The notes under the pieces: model-generated
Seen by the model: the letters and a program-made list of their open reading frames with translations, nothing else
Told to the model about the DNA's origin: nothing
The model's database searches: none
Shown: one piece after another, positions 5,845 through 12,234 of the stretch
How positions within the stretch are numbered: position 1 is the first letter of the stretch
How the letters are laid out: each line of letters begins with the position of its first letter
NCBI GenBank assembly: GCA_002478745.1
Contig: DLQI01000031.1
Coordinates: 1 to 12,234 of the forward strand
From: Rhodobacteraceae bacterium UBA7436
GTDB taxonomy: Bacteria; Pseudomonadota; Alphaproteobacteria; Rhodobacterales; Rhodobacteraceae
DNA: 12,234 nucleotides
Reading direction: 5' to 3'
Program-made: the position numbers and the translations under genes

Positions 5845-6495
5845 TTAGCTTGGTGCTTTTGTTTTGCGCAGGTATGGTAGGATCGTTTCGAACTCACCAA
5901 ACTTTGCCTTTGCATCTTCGTTGCTGACGGTTGGCGGGATGATCACGTCTTCGCCCGGAACCCAGTTTGCTGGTGTTGCCACGCCTTTGGCGGACATTTG
6001 CAAACCGTCTAGTGCGCGTAAAACCTCGGCAAAGTTACGGCCCACAGTCATTGGGTACGTCATGGACAGTTTCAGCTGCTTGTCTGGGCCAATGATGAAC
6101 ACGGAACGTACCGTCGCGCTGTGTGCTGGTGTACGTCCGTCTGGCATGTATGCCTCAGCAGGTAGCATGTCGAAGGCTTTCGAGACTTCTAGCCCAGTGT
6201 CCGCAATGATTGGGAAGCCCGCTTTGGCATCCGCAACTTTTTCAATGTCGGCTTTCCATTTTTTGTGATCCTCAACGCCGTCGACTGAAACACCAATCAC
6301 TTTGGTGCCGCGTGCAGCCCATTCATCAGCCAGCTGTGCAACCGCGCCAAATTCAGTTGTGCAGACAGGAGTGAAGTCTTTTGGGTGTGAGAACAAGATC
6401 GCCCAAGAATCGCCAATCCAGTCGTGCAATTGGATCGTGCCGTGGTCTGTTTCCACAGTCATATTCGGGATCGTGTCGTTGATACGTAGGCTCAT
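5845..6495 (-). CDS. 1-Cys peroxiredoxin (Prx6-type AhpC/TSA family)
   Basis: This encodes a 216-residue cytoplasmic peroxiredoxin that reduces hydrogen peroxide and organic hydroperoxides. The active-site motif is PKDFTPVCTTEF (38-49) with peroxidatic Cys45, Thr42 two residues into the PxxxT/SxxC signature, and the supporting Arg at 130 in TVRSVFIIGPD. Cys45 is the only cysteine in the protein, so there is no resolving Cys, and the extended C-terminal region (about 165-216) fits the Prx6 subfamily. The reductant is therefore probably an external thiol, which cannot be identified here. The ATG at 6495 has a strong Shine-Dalgarno sequence (AAGGAG, 6503-6508, seven bases away). The gene is a single unit, divergent from the aldehyde dehydrogenase gene and convergent with pnp. 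Peroxide-responsive control is likely, but no clear OxyR site was recognised. Confidence 0.96.
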   Translation of the reverse strand: MSLRINDTIPNMTVETDHGTIQLHDWIGDSWAILFSHPKDFTPVCTTEFGAVAQLADEWAARGTKVIGVSVDGVEDHKKWKADIEKVADAKAGFPIIADTGLEVSKAFDMLPAEAYMPDGRTPAHSATVRSVFIIGPDKQLKLSMTYPMTVGRNFAEVLRALDGLQMSAKGVATPANWVPGEDVIIPPTVSNEDAKAKFGEFETILPYLRKTKAPS

Positions 6496-6545
6496 CGTGG
6501 TACTCCTTATTTGCTCCAGCGTCGGGGTCCATCATAGCCTGTGCA

Positions 6546-6559
6546 ATGTATGGATACAT
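6546..6559. promoter_or_regulatory. 14-bp dyad in the peroxiredoxin/aldehyde dehydrogenase divergent region
   Basis: ATGTAT (6546-6551) and ATACAT (6554-6559) are perfect inverted copies separated by GG. The dyad lies 50 bases upstream of the peroxiredoxin start and 92 bases upstream of the aldehyde dehydrogenase start, so it could control either or both. Promoter hexamers around it are not clear enough to call. Confidence 0.35.
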
Positions 6560-6651
6560 CCCCGTCCTTGATACTGATTTAATGTGGTGACACAGTGTTT
6601 TCAATTGGAGGCCCAAAGTTAGGGCCGCTGCATGTTATCGGGAGAAATGTC

Positions 6652-8091
6652 ATGCTGGAGAAACGCGATTTTTTTATCAACGGAGAGTGGGTCAAAAGCC
6701 AAGGCGGCACGAACCATCACGTCATCGATCCATCCACAGAAGAACCAACAGCCGTTATCACGCTAGGTTCTGAGGCAGACACCAACGCCGCCGTTGCTGC
6801 GGCAAAGGCTGCGTTGCCAGCATGGATGGCAACCCCAGTTGAAGAACGTATCGCTTATGTTTCCAAGCTGATCGAAGTTTACGAGTCCCGCGCCGAAGAT
6901 TTGGCCGTGGCGATGAGCGCCGAAATGGGTGCTCCTATTTCGATGTCTCGTTCCAGCCAAGTTGGCGCAGGATCTTACCACCTCAAGAACTTTATCCGCG
7001 CGGCCAAGGGTTTTGAATTCAGCCGCCCGTTGGGATCGCACGCGCCCAACGATCGGATCATCTATGAACCCGTCGGTGTGGCCGCGTTGATCACTCCGTG
7101 GAACTGGCCGATGAACCAAGTGACCCTAAAAGTTGGCGCGGCCGCTATTGCGGGTTGCACTATGGTGCTTAAGCCATCCGAGGAAAGCCCAATCAACGCG
7201 ATGGTCTTTGCCGAGATGATGGAAGAAGCGGGTTTCCCCAAAGGTGTGTTCAACATGCTGAACGGTGACGGTGTTGGCGTTGGCTCAACCCTATCTGGTC
7301 ACAAGGACGTGGACATGGTCAGCTTCACCGGTTCGACCCGTGCAGGCACGTTGATTTCCAAGAACGCCGCCGACACCCTGAAACGTGTGCATCTTGAGCT
7401 GGGTGGCAAAGGTGCCAACTTGATCTTTGACGATGCAGACGAAAAGGCCGTGAAGCGTGGCGTTATGCATATGATGCAGAACACAGGTCAGTCCTGTAAT
7501 GCACCTAGCCGTATGTTGGTCCAGAAGGGCATCTACGATCAAGTTGTGGCCGAAGCTGCCGCAATCGCTGACAAGATCACTGTAGGCCCTGCATCAGAGG
7601 AAGGTCGCCACATTGGTCCTGTTGTGAACGAGGTCCAGTGGAACAAAATCCAAGGGATGATCGAAACAGGGATCGCTGAGGGTGCCAAGCTGGTTGCTGG
7701 TGGTCCGGGGCACCCTGAGGGGCTGAAGCGTGGGTTCTATGTGAAACCAACGGTCTTTGCGGACGTGAATAATCAGATGGCCATTGCGCAACAAGAGATC
7801 TTTGGCCCGGTGTTAACGATCATCCCGTTTGAGACAGAGGAAGAAGCCGTCGAGATCGCCAATGACACGCCATACGGTTTGACCAACTACGTTCAAACCC
7901 AAGACATGGCGCGCGCCAATCGTTTGGCCACGCAACTGCGGTCTGGCATGGTCGAAATGAACGGCACATCCCGCGCCGCAGGTTCCCCGTTTGGCGGCAT
8001 GAAGCAGTCCGGCAACGGACGTGAGGGTGGCGTTTGGGGGTTGGAAGACTTCCTAGAGGTGAAGGCCGTTTCTGGCTGGACGCCTGAGTAA
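6652..8091 (+). CDS. NAD(P)+-dependent aldehyde dehydrogenase
   Basis: This encodes a 479-residue cytoplasmic aldehyde dehydrogenase, which oxidises an aldehyde to its carboxylate with NAD+ or NADP+. The substrate is not evident. The family's key residues are present: the cofactor-site segment TPWNWP (148-153, catalytic-site Asn151), Lys174 in LKPSEESP, the nucleotide-binding FTGSTRAG (225-232), general base Glu249 in LELGGKGAN, nucleophile Cys282 in NTGQSCNAPS, and EIFGPV (382-387). The length is typical. The frame is open from a GTG at 6595, but the ATG at 6652 is preferred: GGGAG (6640-6644) lies seven bases before it, and the product begins with the usual LEKRDFFINGEWV. It stands alone between a divergent peroxiredoxin and its own terminator. 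A role in detoxifying aldehydes from oxidative damage is possible from this context but unproven. Confidence 0.95.
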   Translation: MLEKRDFFINGEWVKSQGGTNHHVIDPSTEEPTAVITLGSEADTNAAVAAAKAALPAWMATPVEERIAYVSKLIEVYESRAEDLAVAMSAEMGAPISMSRSSQVGAGSYHLKNFIRAAKGFEFSRPLGSHAPNDRIIYEPVGVAALITPWNWPMNQVTLKVGAAAIAGCTMVLKPSEESPINAMVFAEMMEEAGFPKGVFNMLNGDGVGVGSTLSGHKDVDMVSFTGSTRAGTLISKNAADTLKRVHLELGGKGANLIFDDADEKAVKRGVMHMMQNTGQSCNAPSRMLVQKGIYDQVVAEAAAIADKITVGPASEEGRHIGPVVNEVQWNKIQGMIETGIAEGAKLVAGGPGHPEGLKRGFYVKPTVFADVNNQMAIAQQEIFGPVLTIIPFETEEEAVEIANDTPYGLTNYVQTQDMARANRLATQLRSGMVEMNGTSRAAGSPFGGMKQSGNGREGGVWGLEDFLEVKAVSGWTPE

Positions 8092-8115
8092 GCTTTGCAC
8101 CACTGTTAAGTTAAG

Positions 8116-8148
8116 AAAGGGCTGCCAGTTTTGGTGGCCCTTTGTTTT
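8116..8148 (+). terminator. Intrinsic terminator after the aldehyde dehydrogenase gene
   Basis: AAAGGGCTGCCA (8116-8127) pairs with TGGTGGCCCTTT (8132-8143) around a four-base loop, giving twelve pairs including two adjacent G-U wobbles on the plus strand. On the minus strand the same two positions are C-A mismatches, which points to rightward use. A GTTTT tract follows. It lies between the aldehyde dehydrogenase stop and the convergent LacI-family gene. Confidence 0.82.
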
Positions 8149-8189
8149 CGAGGGCTCGATATACCCAAGATATGCGCAATCGGTCTTTG

Positions 8190-9224
8190 TTAGAGACGTC
8201 TCGTCAGAGGCGGAATGTTTTCTGGCGTTATGACCTGAATATGGGAAATGGGTGTCTCTTTCCGCTCGAGCGCCAGTTTGTGGTGGTGCAAGAACGCATG
8301 AAACACGTTTTGCAAATCCACGCGCAAATCGTGGTGAAGCACGAAACTGAGGTTCCCCTGTTCGATGAGCGTTCGGTTGTCGTTGTCCAGATCGTGGGCC
8401 ACAAAAATGTCGGGTCTTAAGGCGTTCTGTTTGAGAACCTCCAAGATCGTCTTATTGCCCCCACCCATCGAATAGACAGCGCGCACTTGATCCAGACCTT
8501 CGACAACAGTCTGGATAATCCGCGCGGTTTCGAAATGTACGCCGCTGCCACCGTTTGCATCGACAATACATAGCCTTGGACAAAGGCGGCTGAGTGTCAC
8601 CTTGAACGCCACTTCGCGTTCTTCTTCACCCAGAAAGAGATTGTTGCTTTTGGAGGTCAGAACCGTTCCCGCACCCTCCCCAATTGACTTGGCAATCAGA
8701 TAGGCGGCCGTGCGCCCCGCGCTTTGATTATCAAGTCCGACATAGGCGATGCGTTTTGTCGTGGTCAGATCAGTAACCAAAGTGACCACAGGAATACCTG
8801 ATGCGATCAGTTGATCAACGGCCGCGCGTATCTTTGGCAAATCACGCGCTTTGAGGCAGACCCCATGGCTCCCCCTTTTGGCAATGCGAGACAACGCAGA
8901 AACCACATCATCCTCGTCCATAATCTCTTGGGCCAAGAACCGTGGGCGGCACACGGCATTTGCGATACGTGGTAACACTTGTTCGGCGGCGTGCTGTACT
9001 TCACGGCTGAAGCGCGAGGGCGCTTCGATGACAAAATCGAAAAACAGACGGCGTCCACGGGCACTAAGTTGCCCCTCTTGTCCTTCAAGCTCTGAAATTG
9101 CGGCGGCAACACGTGCCTTGGTTTGTGGACTGACATGCGCGCGGTTGTTGATCGCGCGGTCAACAGTCGCGGTGCTAAGCCCCGATTGTCTGGCAATTTC
9201 TTTTAGGGGAAAACGATGTGTCAT
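8190..9224 (-). CDS. LacI-family transcriptional regulator
   Basis: This encodes a 344-residue DNA-binding regulator. The N-terminal LacI helix-turn-helix is clear (FPLKEIARQSGLSTATVDRA, 5-24), followed by the hinge-side segment NNRAHVSPQTKARV (26-39). The rest, from about residue 60, is a periplasmic-binding-protein-like ligand domain with IPVVTLVTDL (144-153), YVGLDNQSAGRTAAYL (161-176) and a closing VITPENIPPL (331-340). Such domains usually bind sugars or related small molecules; the ligand here is unknown. The frame is open to 9257, but the ATG at 9224 is preferred, with AGAAAGG six bases upstream and the HTH at the usual distance. It diverges from the phytanoyl-CoA dioxygenase family gene with only 80 bases between the two starts, so it probably controls that gene and itself. 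It converges on the aldehyde dehydrogenase gene. Confidence 0.94.
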   Translation of the reverse strand: MTHRFPLKEIARQSGLSTATVDRAINNRAHVSPQTKARVAAAISELEGQEGQLSARGRRLFFDFVIEAPSRFSREVQHAAEQVLPRIANAVCRPRFLAQEIMDEDDVVSALSRIAKRGSHGVCLKARDLPKIRAAVDQLIASGIPVVTLVTDLTTTKRIAYVGLDNQSAGRTAAYLIAKSIGEGAGTVLTSKSNNLFLGEEEREVAFKVTLSRLCPRLCIVDANGGSGVHFETARIIQTVVEGLDQVRAVYSMGGGNKTILEVLKQNALRPDIFVAHDLDNDNRTLIEQGNLSFVLHHDLRVDLQNVFHAFLHHHKLALERKETPISHIQVITPENIPPLTRRL

Positions 9225-9304
9225 TTGATGCCTTTCTGATGTCTTTTTCGAAACCAATCAAGGTCTTTTTATTGAACAGTGAAGACAACACAGGGAGACA
9301 TTCA
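9225..9304. promoter_or_regulatory. Shared LacI-family/dioxygenase divergent control region
   Basis: These 80 bases must carry both divergent promoters. The palindrome TTTCGAAA (9246-9253) has the central CG typical of LacI-family operators. It lies 21 bases before the regulator start and 51 bases before the dioxygenase start, so a bound repressor could affect both. Symmetry does not extend clearly beyond the eight-base core. No confident -35/-10 pair could be chosen. The dioxygenase ribosome binding site AGGGAG is at 9292-9297. Confidence 0.4.
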
Positions 9305-10486
9305 ATGAACGACCAGACTAAAATTGATGCCGGGTATTTTGATAGTATAGATTGTGATTTGGGCGAATTCACCGCGCTTATTGATCAAACTGCGGACTCC
9401 TCAGACGTACCGCATGCCGCCGAAGTTCAAAAGAATGTACCCATTTATGACATGACCAATTTGCGCTCAACCCTTGAAGATAGGGCGCAACGTCGGGCAA
9501 TCATGGCTGAATGGGCGCGTGTTCTTCAAACAGGCGCAGGTATTCTGGTTTTGCGTGGTGCATATGCGGACACTGGCATTCTTGACGAAGCAACCGCGAT
9601 TTACGAGCACATTATAGAAACGGAAAAGCTGGCAAGCGGCGGTGGAGGGGACCATTTCGCGGCCTCAGGGTCGAATGATCGGATATGGAATTCTTTGCAA
9701 AAACTTTGCGAGGCATCACCAGAGGTGTTTTTGCGCTACTTCGCCAATACTTCCATCGCGGCGGTTTGCGAAGCGTGGCTTGGCCCGAATTATCAAATGA
9801 CTGCACAAATCAATTTGGTTCATCCAGGCGGCGCAGCGCAGCAGGCACATCGTGATTATCATCTTGGCTTTCAGACTGCGGAGACAAGTTCACAGTATCC
9901 CGCACATGTGCATGATCTTTCGCCTGCCCTGACCTTACAGGGGGCCGTCGCACATTGTGACATGCCTGTTGAAAGTGGTCCAACAAAGCTATTGCCGTTT
10001 TCACAACTCTACCGCGCTGGTTATGCAGCATGGCGTAGGGACGACTTTCGCGCATTGTTTGAAGAACGGTACATTCAACTGCCGCTGGCGAAAGGGGACG
10101 CCTTATTTTTCAACCCTGCTGTTTTCCATGCTGCCGGCGCAAATTCGAGCAGTGATATTCACCGTATGGCAAACCTGTTGCAGGTGTCCTCTGCGTTCGG
10201 GCGTGCAATGGAAACGGTCGACCGCGAGAAGATGTGTAAGTTGCTATATCCACATGCGGTGAGTGCACATCAGAACAAGACGATGGGTGTTGCCGATTTA
10301 AGGGCTGCGATTGCTGCATCTGCAGAGGGTTATTCTTTCCCGACCAATTTGGACCGCGATCCCCCCAAAGGCGGGCTTGCCCCAGAGACCCAGCAAGCAT
10401 TGTTCACCCGTGCCCTTGCTGAAGGTTTGGATCTAAAGTCGTTTACAGAGATTTTAGATGAGATGCGCAGCAAACAGTTGGCATAG
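9305..10486 (+). CDS. Phytanoyl-CoA dioxygenase (PhyH) family Fe(II)/2-oxoglutarate oxygenase
   Basis: This encodes a 393-residue protein of the PhyH family, non-haem iron enzymes that hydroxylate a substrate while decarboxylating 2-oxoglutarate to succinate. The probable iron ligands are His182 and Asp184 in AHRDYH and the distal His275 in FFNPAVFHAAGAN. Arg287 in DIHRMANLL is the likely 2-oxoglutarate anchor. The N-terminal 45 residues are acidic and variable. The substrate cannot be deduced; the family ranges from lipid to osmolyte, phosphonate and small-metabolite hydroxylases. The frame is open from 9218, but the ATG at 9305 is preferred because AGGGAG lies seven bases before it, and the longer form would overlap the divergent regulator. 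It is a single-gene unit next to a LacI-family regulator, which suggests induction by a sugar-like or related compound. It ends 15 bases from the convergent rluA stop, with no clear terminator. Confidence 0.9.
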   Translation: MNDQTKIDAGYFDSIDCDLGEFTALIDQTADSSDVPHAAEVQKNVPIYDMTNLRSTLEDRAQRRAIMAEWARVLQTGAGILVLRGAYADTGILDEATAIYEHIIETEKLASGGGGDHFAASGSNDRIWNSLQKLCEASPEVFLRYFANTSIAAVCEAWLGPNYQMTAQINLVHPGGAAQQAHRDYHLGFQTAETSSQYPAHVHDLSPALTLQGAVAHCDMPVESGPTKLLPFSQLYRAGYAAWRRDDFRALFEERYIQLPLAKGDALFFNPAVFHAAGANSSSDIHRMANLLQVSSAFGRAMETVDREKMCKLLYPHAVSAHQNKTMGVADLRAAIAASAEGYSFPTNLDRDPPKGGLAPETQQALFTRALAEGLDLKSFTEILDEMRSKQLA

Positions 10487-10501
10487 CTTTTACCAGCGGT
10501 C

Positions 10502-11149
10502 TTAAAACGGTGCCTTCGCCCATACCCGCAACGACTGTCCGTTCTCAGGATGTTTCACACGCAGCTCTTCGGCGTGCAGCATCATGCGTGGGAACGCTTG
10601 GCTTTGCTCATGTCCATAAAACGGGTCGCCTAAAATCGGGTGACCCAATGCCAGCATATGCAGACGCAATTGGTGGGTTCGCCCCGTTTTCGGGATCAAT
10701 CTGATCCGCGATGTTTCGCCTTGATCCTTAAGCAACCGCCAATCGGTGACAGAGGGTTTACCCGTTTCATGGCAGACCATTTGTAGGGGGCGGTTTGGCC
10801 AATCGACGATCAATGGCAGATCGACGGTGCCTGCCTTTTCCTCGGGCACACCCCAAACACGGGCGACATACATCTTCTTGGTTTGGCGTTCTTGGAACTG
10901 CATCGAAAGCGTTCGCTGTGCATGTGGGTTCAGCCCAAAGATCATCACCCCCGAGGTATCGCGATCCAAGCGGTGTACCAGCAAGGCATGGGGAAACACC
11001 TTTTGCACTCGCATGATCAGGCAATCCGCCAAATGTTCGCCCCGTCCGGGGACGGACAGCAGGCCGGCAGGCTTATCAACGGCAATGACATCTGCATCGT
11101 CATGCAAAATGACAAGCGGATCGTGCGGGGGGTTATAGGGTGTTTGCAT
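10502..11149 (-). CDS. rluA: RluA-type pseudouridine synthase (23S rRNA / tRNA)
   Basis: This encodes a 215-residue enzyme that converts specific uridines to pseudouridine. In E. coli, RluA acts on 23S rRNA U746 and tRNA U32. The catalytic motif HRLDRDTSG (59-67) contains the essential Asp62. Recognisable E. coli RluA-like stretches are NPPHDP near the start, LLSVPGR (30-36), YVARVWG (93-99), DLPLIVDWPNRP (110-121), TGRTHQLRLHMLALGHPILG (155-174) and a late LLHAE-like MLHAEEL. No S4 domain is present, as expected for RluA. The start at 11149 matches the E. coli N-terminus. A GAGGG ribosome-binding stretch is present, but its last base is only one base from the ATG, which is unusually close. 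It lies 30 bases after rarD on the same strand, so the two probably form an operon and rluA may be translated partly by coupling. Confidence 0.95.
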   Translation of the reverse strand: MQTPYNPPHDPLVILHDDADVIAVDKPAGLLSVPGRGEHLADCLIMRVQKVFPHALLVHRLDRDTSGVMIFGLNPHAQRTLSMQFQERQTKKMYVARVWGVPEEKAGTVDLPLIVDWPNRPLQMVCHETGKPSVTDWRLLKDQGETSRIRLIPKTGRTHQLRLHMLALGHPILGDPFYGHEQSQAFPRMMLHAEELRVKHPENGQSLRVWAKAPF

Positions 11150-11150
11150 G

Positions 11151-11155
11151 CCCTC
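11151..11155 (-). promoter_or_regulatory. rluA: Unusually close Shine-Dalgarno of rluA
   Basis: The GAGGG motif is separated from the rluA ATG (11147-11149) by a single base, while other genes in this window use six or seven. There is no alternative in-frame start nearby: a TGA lies a few codons upstream, and the conserved RluA N-terminus starts at this ATG. Initiation may be weak and may rely on ribosomes leaving rarD. Confidence 0.45.
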
Positions 11156-11179
11156 AGTTCACAGATGTGCGTTATGTTT

Positions 11180-12085
11180 TCAACCCTCTCGAAGCATCTT
11201 GCGAAACATAGAGACCGAATAGATCACCAATGCGGCCCAGATCATCGGAAAGGCGATCATACGGGCACGCCCGAATTCCTCACCGAAGGCAAAGACAGCA
11301 ACAAGGAAGATCAACGTCGGTGCGATGTATTGCATGATGGCGATGGTGGTCAGCTGCAGCCCCTTTGCCCCATTCGCATACAGCAGTAGCGGCACAGCCG
11401 TCACGATACCGCAGCCCATCAACATCAACGTGTCGCGCGTTGGACTAAGTTCAAAACGGTTCTGTCCCTGCACGCCCAACCACGTCACATAAATCAGTGC
11501 GGGTACCAGTAGGATCAACACTTCTAATAAGAACCCTTGGTTCGGACCGATCGGCAGCTGCTTTTTCGCAAGGGCATACAGCCCCCATGAGACGGTCAGC
11601 CCCAAAGACACCCAAGGCACTGACCCATTTGAAACCGCCAAAACGACAACAGCACCTGCGGCCAAAGCGATGGCGACAAGCTGTGCGCGGGTTAACGCTT
11701 CACGCAGGACAATCGCGCCAAGTGCGACACTAAACAGCGGGTTTATGTAATACCCAAGGGCCGCATCAAGGGTACGGTCGGCGGCAATCGCCCACACATA
11801 AATCCCCCAGTTGATAGAGATCAGCGCAGCGGTAACGCAGGCCATTCCCAACATCTTTGGATCCATGATGGCGCTGCGCACATCCTTGGTCCGCCCCAAA
11901 ACAATTAGCAGAACCCCAGCAATGGGCACCGACCAGATCACGCGGTGCGCAACCACCTCAGCCGATGGCAGATGCGACAACAGCTTGAGATAGATCGGTA
12001 GGAAGCCCCACAAGAAATACGCCGCAAAGGCAAAGCTAAAGCCAGAAAGGGTATCGCCACTTGGGGGCGTCGATGGCTTTGACAT
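11180..12085 (-). CDS. rarD: RarD-type EamA/DMT superfamily transporter
   Basis: This encodes a 301-residue inner-membrane protein of the RarD branch of the drug/metabolite transporter superfamily. About ten membrane helices span residues 15-293. RarD-type signatures are the early FLWGFLPIYLKLL (24-36), VVAHRVIWS (44-52), INWGIYVWAI (91-100), LGYYINPL (110-117) and MQYIAPTLIFLVAVFAFGEEF (251-271). The transported substrate of RarD proteins is not well established; some were named from chloramphenicol sensitivity phenotypes. The frame is open to an ATG at 12142, but the ATG at 12085 is chosen because GGAG (12093-12096) is seven bases upstream and the length then matches the family. It is the first gene of the rarD-rluA pair. 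An AT-rich stretch with a TATAGT-like element (minus strand, 12144-12149) lies upstream and may be part of its promoter, but no good -35 accompanies it. Confidence 0.94.
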   Translation of the reverse strand: MSKPSTPPSGDTLSGFSFAFAAYFLWGFLPIYLKLLSHLPSAEVVAHRVIWSVPIAGVLLIVLGRTKDVRSAIMDPKMLGMACVTAALISINWGIYVWAIAADRTLDAALGYYINPLFSVALGAIVLREALTRAQLVAIALAAGAVVVLAVSNGSVPWVSLGLTVSWGLYALAKKQLPIGPNQGFLLEVLILLVPALIYVTWLGVQGQNRFELSPTRDTLMLMGCGIVTAVPLLLYANGAKGLQLTTIAIMQYIAPTLIFLVAVFAFGEEFGRARMIAFPMIWAALVIYSVSMFRKMLREG

Positions 12086-12234
12086 GAGGATGCTCCGATC
12101 GCTGGATAAACTATGGGTAACAGCCTTATTCCTGCTGTCCATTACTATAAATTACGGAGAAATTCAGTAGTCGTGCCTGGCTCGCGAAAAACCGCCGAAA
12201 CAAAGGGTATGGATTCCCCTACTTGAGTGAAACC
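12086..12234. other. Upstream region of rarD, window edge
   Basis: No gene is recognised in these last 149 bases. On the minus strand, TATAGT (complement of 12144-12149) is a possible -10 element, and GGAG (12093-12096) is the rarD ribosome binding site. Any neighbouring gene starts beyond the window. Confidence 0.5.

Noticed and set aside
5864..6268. Rightward 134-codon frame
   Set aside because: It lies wholly antisense within the well-supported peroxiredoxin gene and has no family features.
9218..9304. Extended N-terminus of the phytanoyl-CoA dioxygenase family protein
   Set aside because: It would overlap the start of the divergent regulator gene. The ATG at 9305 has a proper ribosome binding site and the extension has no family similarity.
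10883..11389. Rightward 168-codon frame across rluA and rarD
   Set aside because: It is antisense to two clearly recognised genes. The translation is His/Gln/Asp-rich with no domain.
12086..12142. Longer RarD start at 12142
   Set aside because: No ribosome binding site precedes it, it starts within a possible promoter, and the 301-residue form from 12085 fits the family length.

Overview
The window looks like ordinary chromosome from a marine alphaproteobacterium, most likely a Rhodobacteraceae member of the Roseobacter group. This rests on protein character (PNPase of about 713 residues, RarD, 1-Cys peroxiredoxin, a LacI regulator beside a phytanoyl-CoA dioxygenase), moderate GC content and compact gene packing. 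The genus is not resolved. No transposase, integrase, phage gene, CRISPR array, tRNA or rRNA was seen.

Layout, left to right. Positions 1-405 hold no recognisable gene but are rich in inverted repeats. A YdeI/OmdA-family gene (406-990, +) follows. It converges on a leftward group made of a fatty acid desaturase (2261-3289), a LysE/RhtB exporter (1643-2254) and a small membrane protein of unknown function (1041-1529). The exporter starts with TTG, six bases after the desaturase stop and in the same reading frame. A 282-bp divergent region separates the desaturase from pnp (3572-5713, +) and carries a 21-bp operator-like dyad, a partial second copy and a hairpin-rich pnp leader. A strong terminator lies between pnp and a convergent 1-Cys peroxiredoxin gene (5845-6495, -). 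That gene diverges from an aldehyde dehydrogenase gene (6652-8091, +), with a 14-bp dyad between them. After another terminator comes a LacI-family regulator (8190-9224, -), divergent from a phytanoyl-CoA dioxygenase family gene (9305-10486, +). Last is a leftward pair, rarD then rluA (11180-12085 and 10502-11149, -). The final 92 bases hold only the upstream region of rarD.

How the genes relate. Most are housekeeping or stress functions: RNA turnover (pnp), RNA modification (rluA), peroxide reduction, membrane lipid desaturation, export and aldehyde oxidation. The one clear local regulatory unit is the LacI regulator with its divergent dioxygenase, probably a small inducible catabolic switch whose ligand is unknown.

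I found no clear new multi-gene system. The most interesting signals are regulatory: nested inverted repeats upstream of the YdeI gene, the repeated dyad at the desaturase promoter, the same-frame desaturase/LysE junction, and several hairpins whose G-U pairs indicate which strand uses them.
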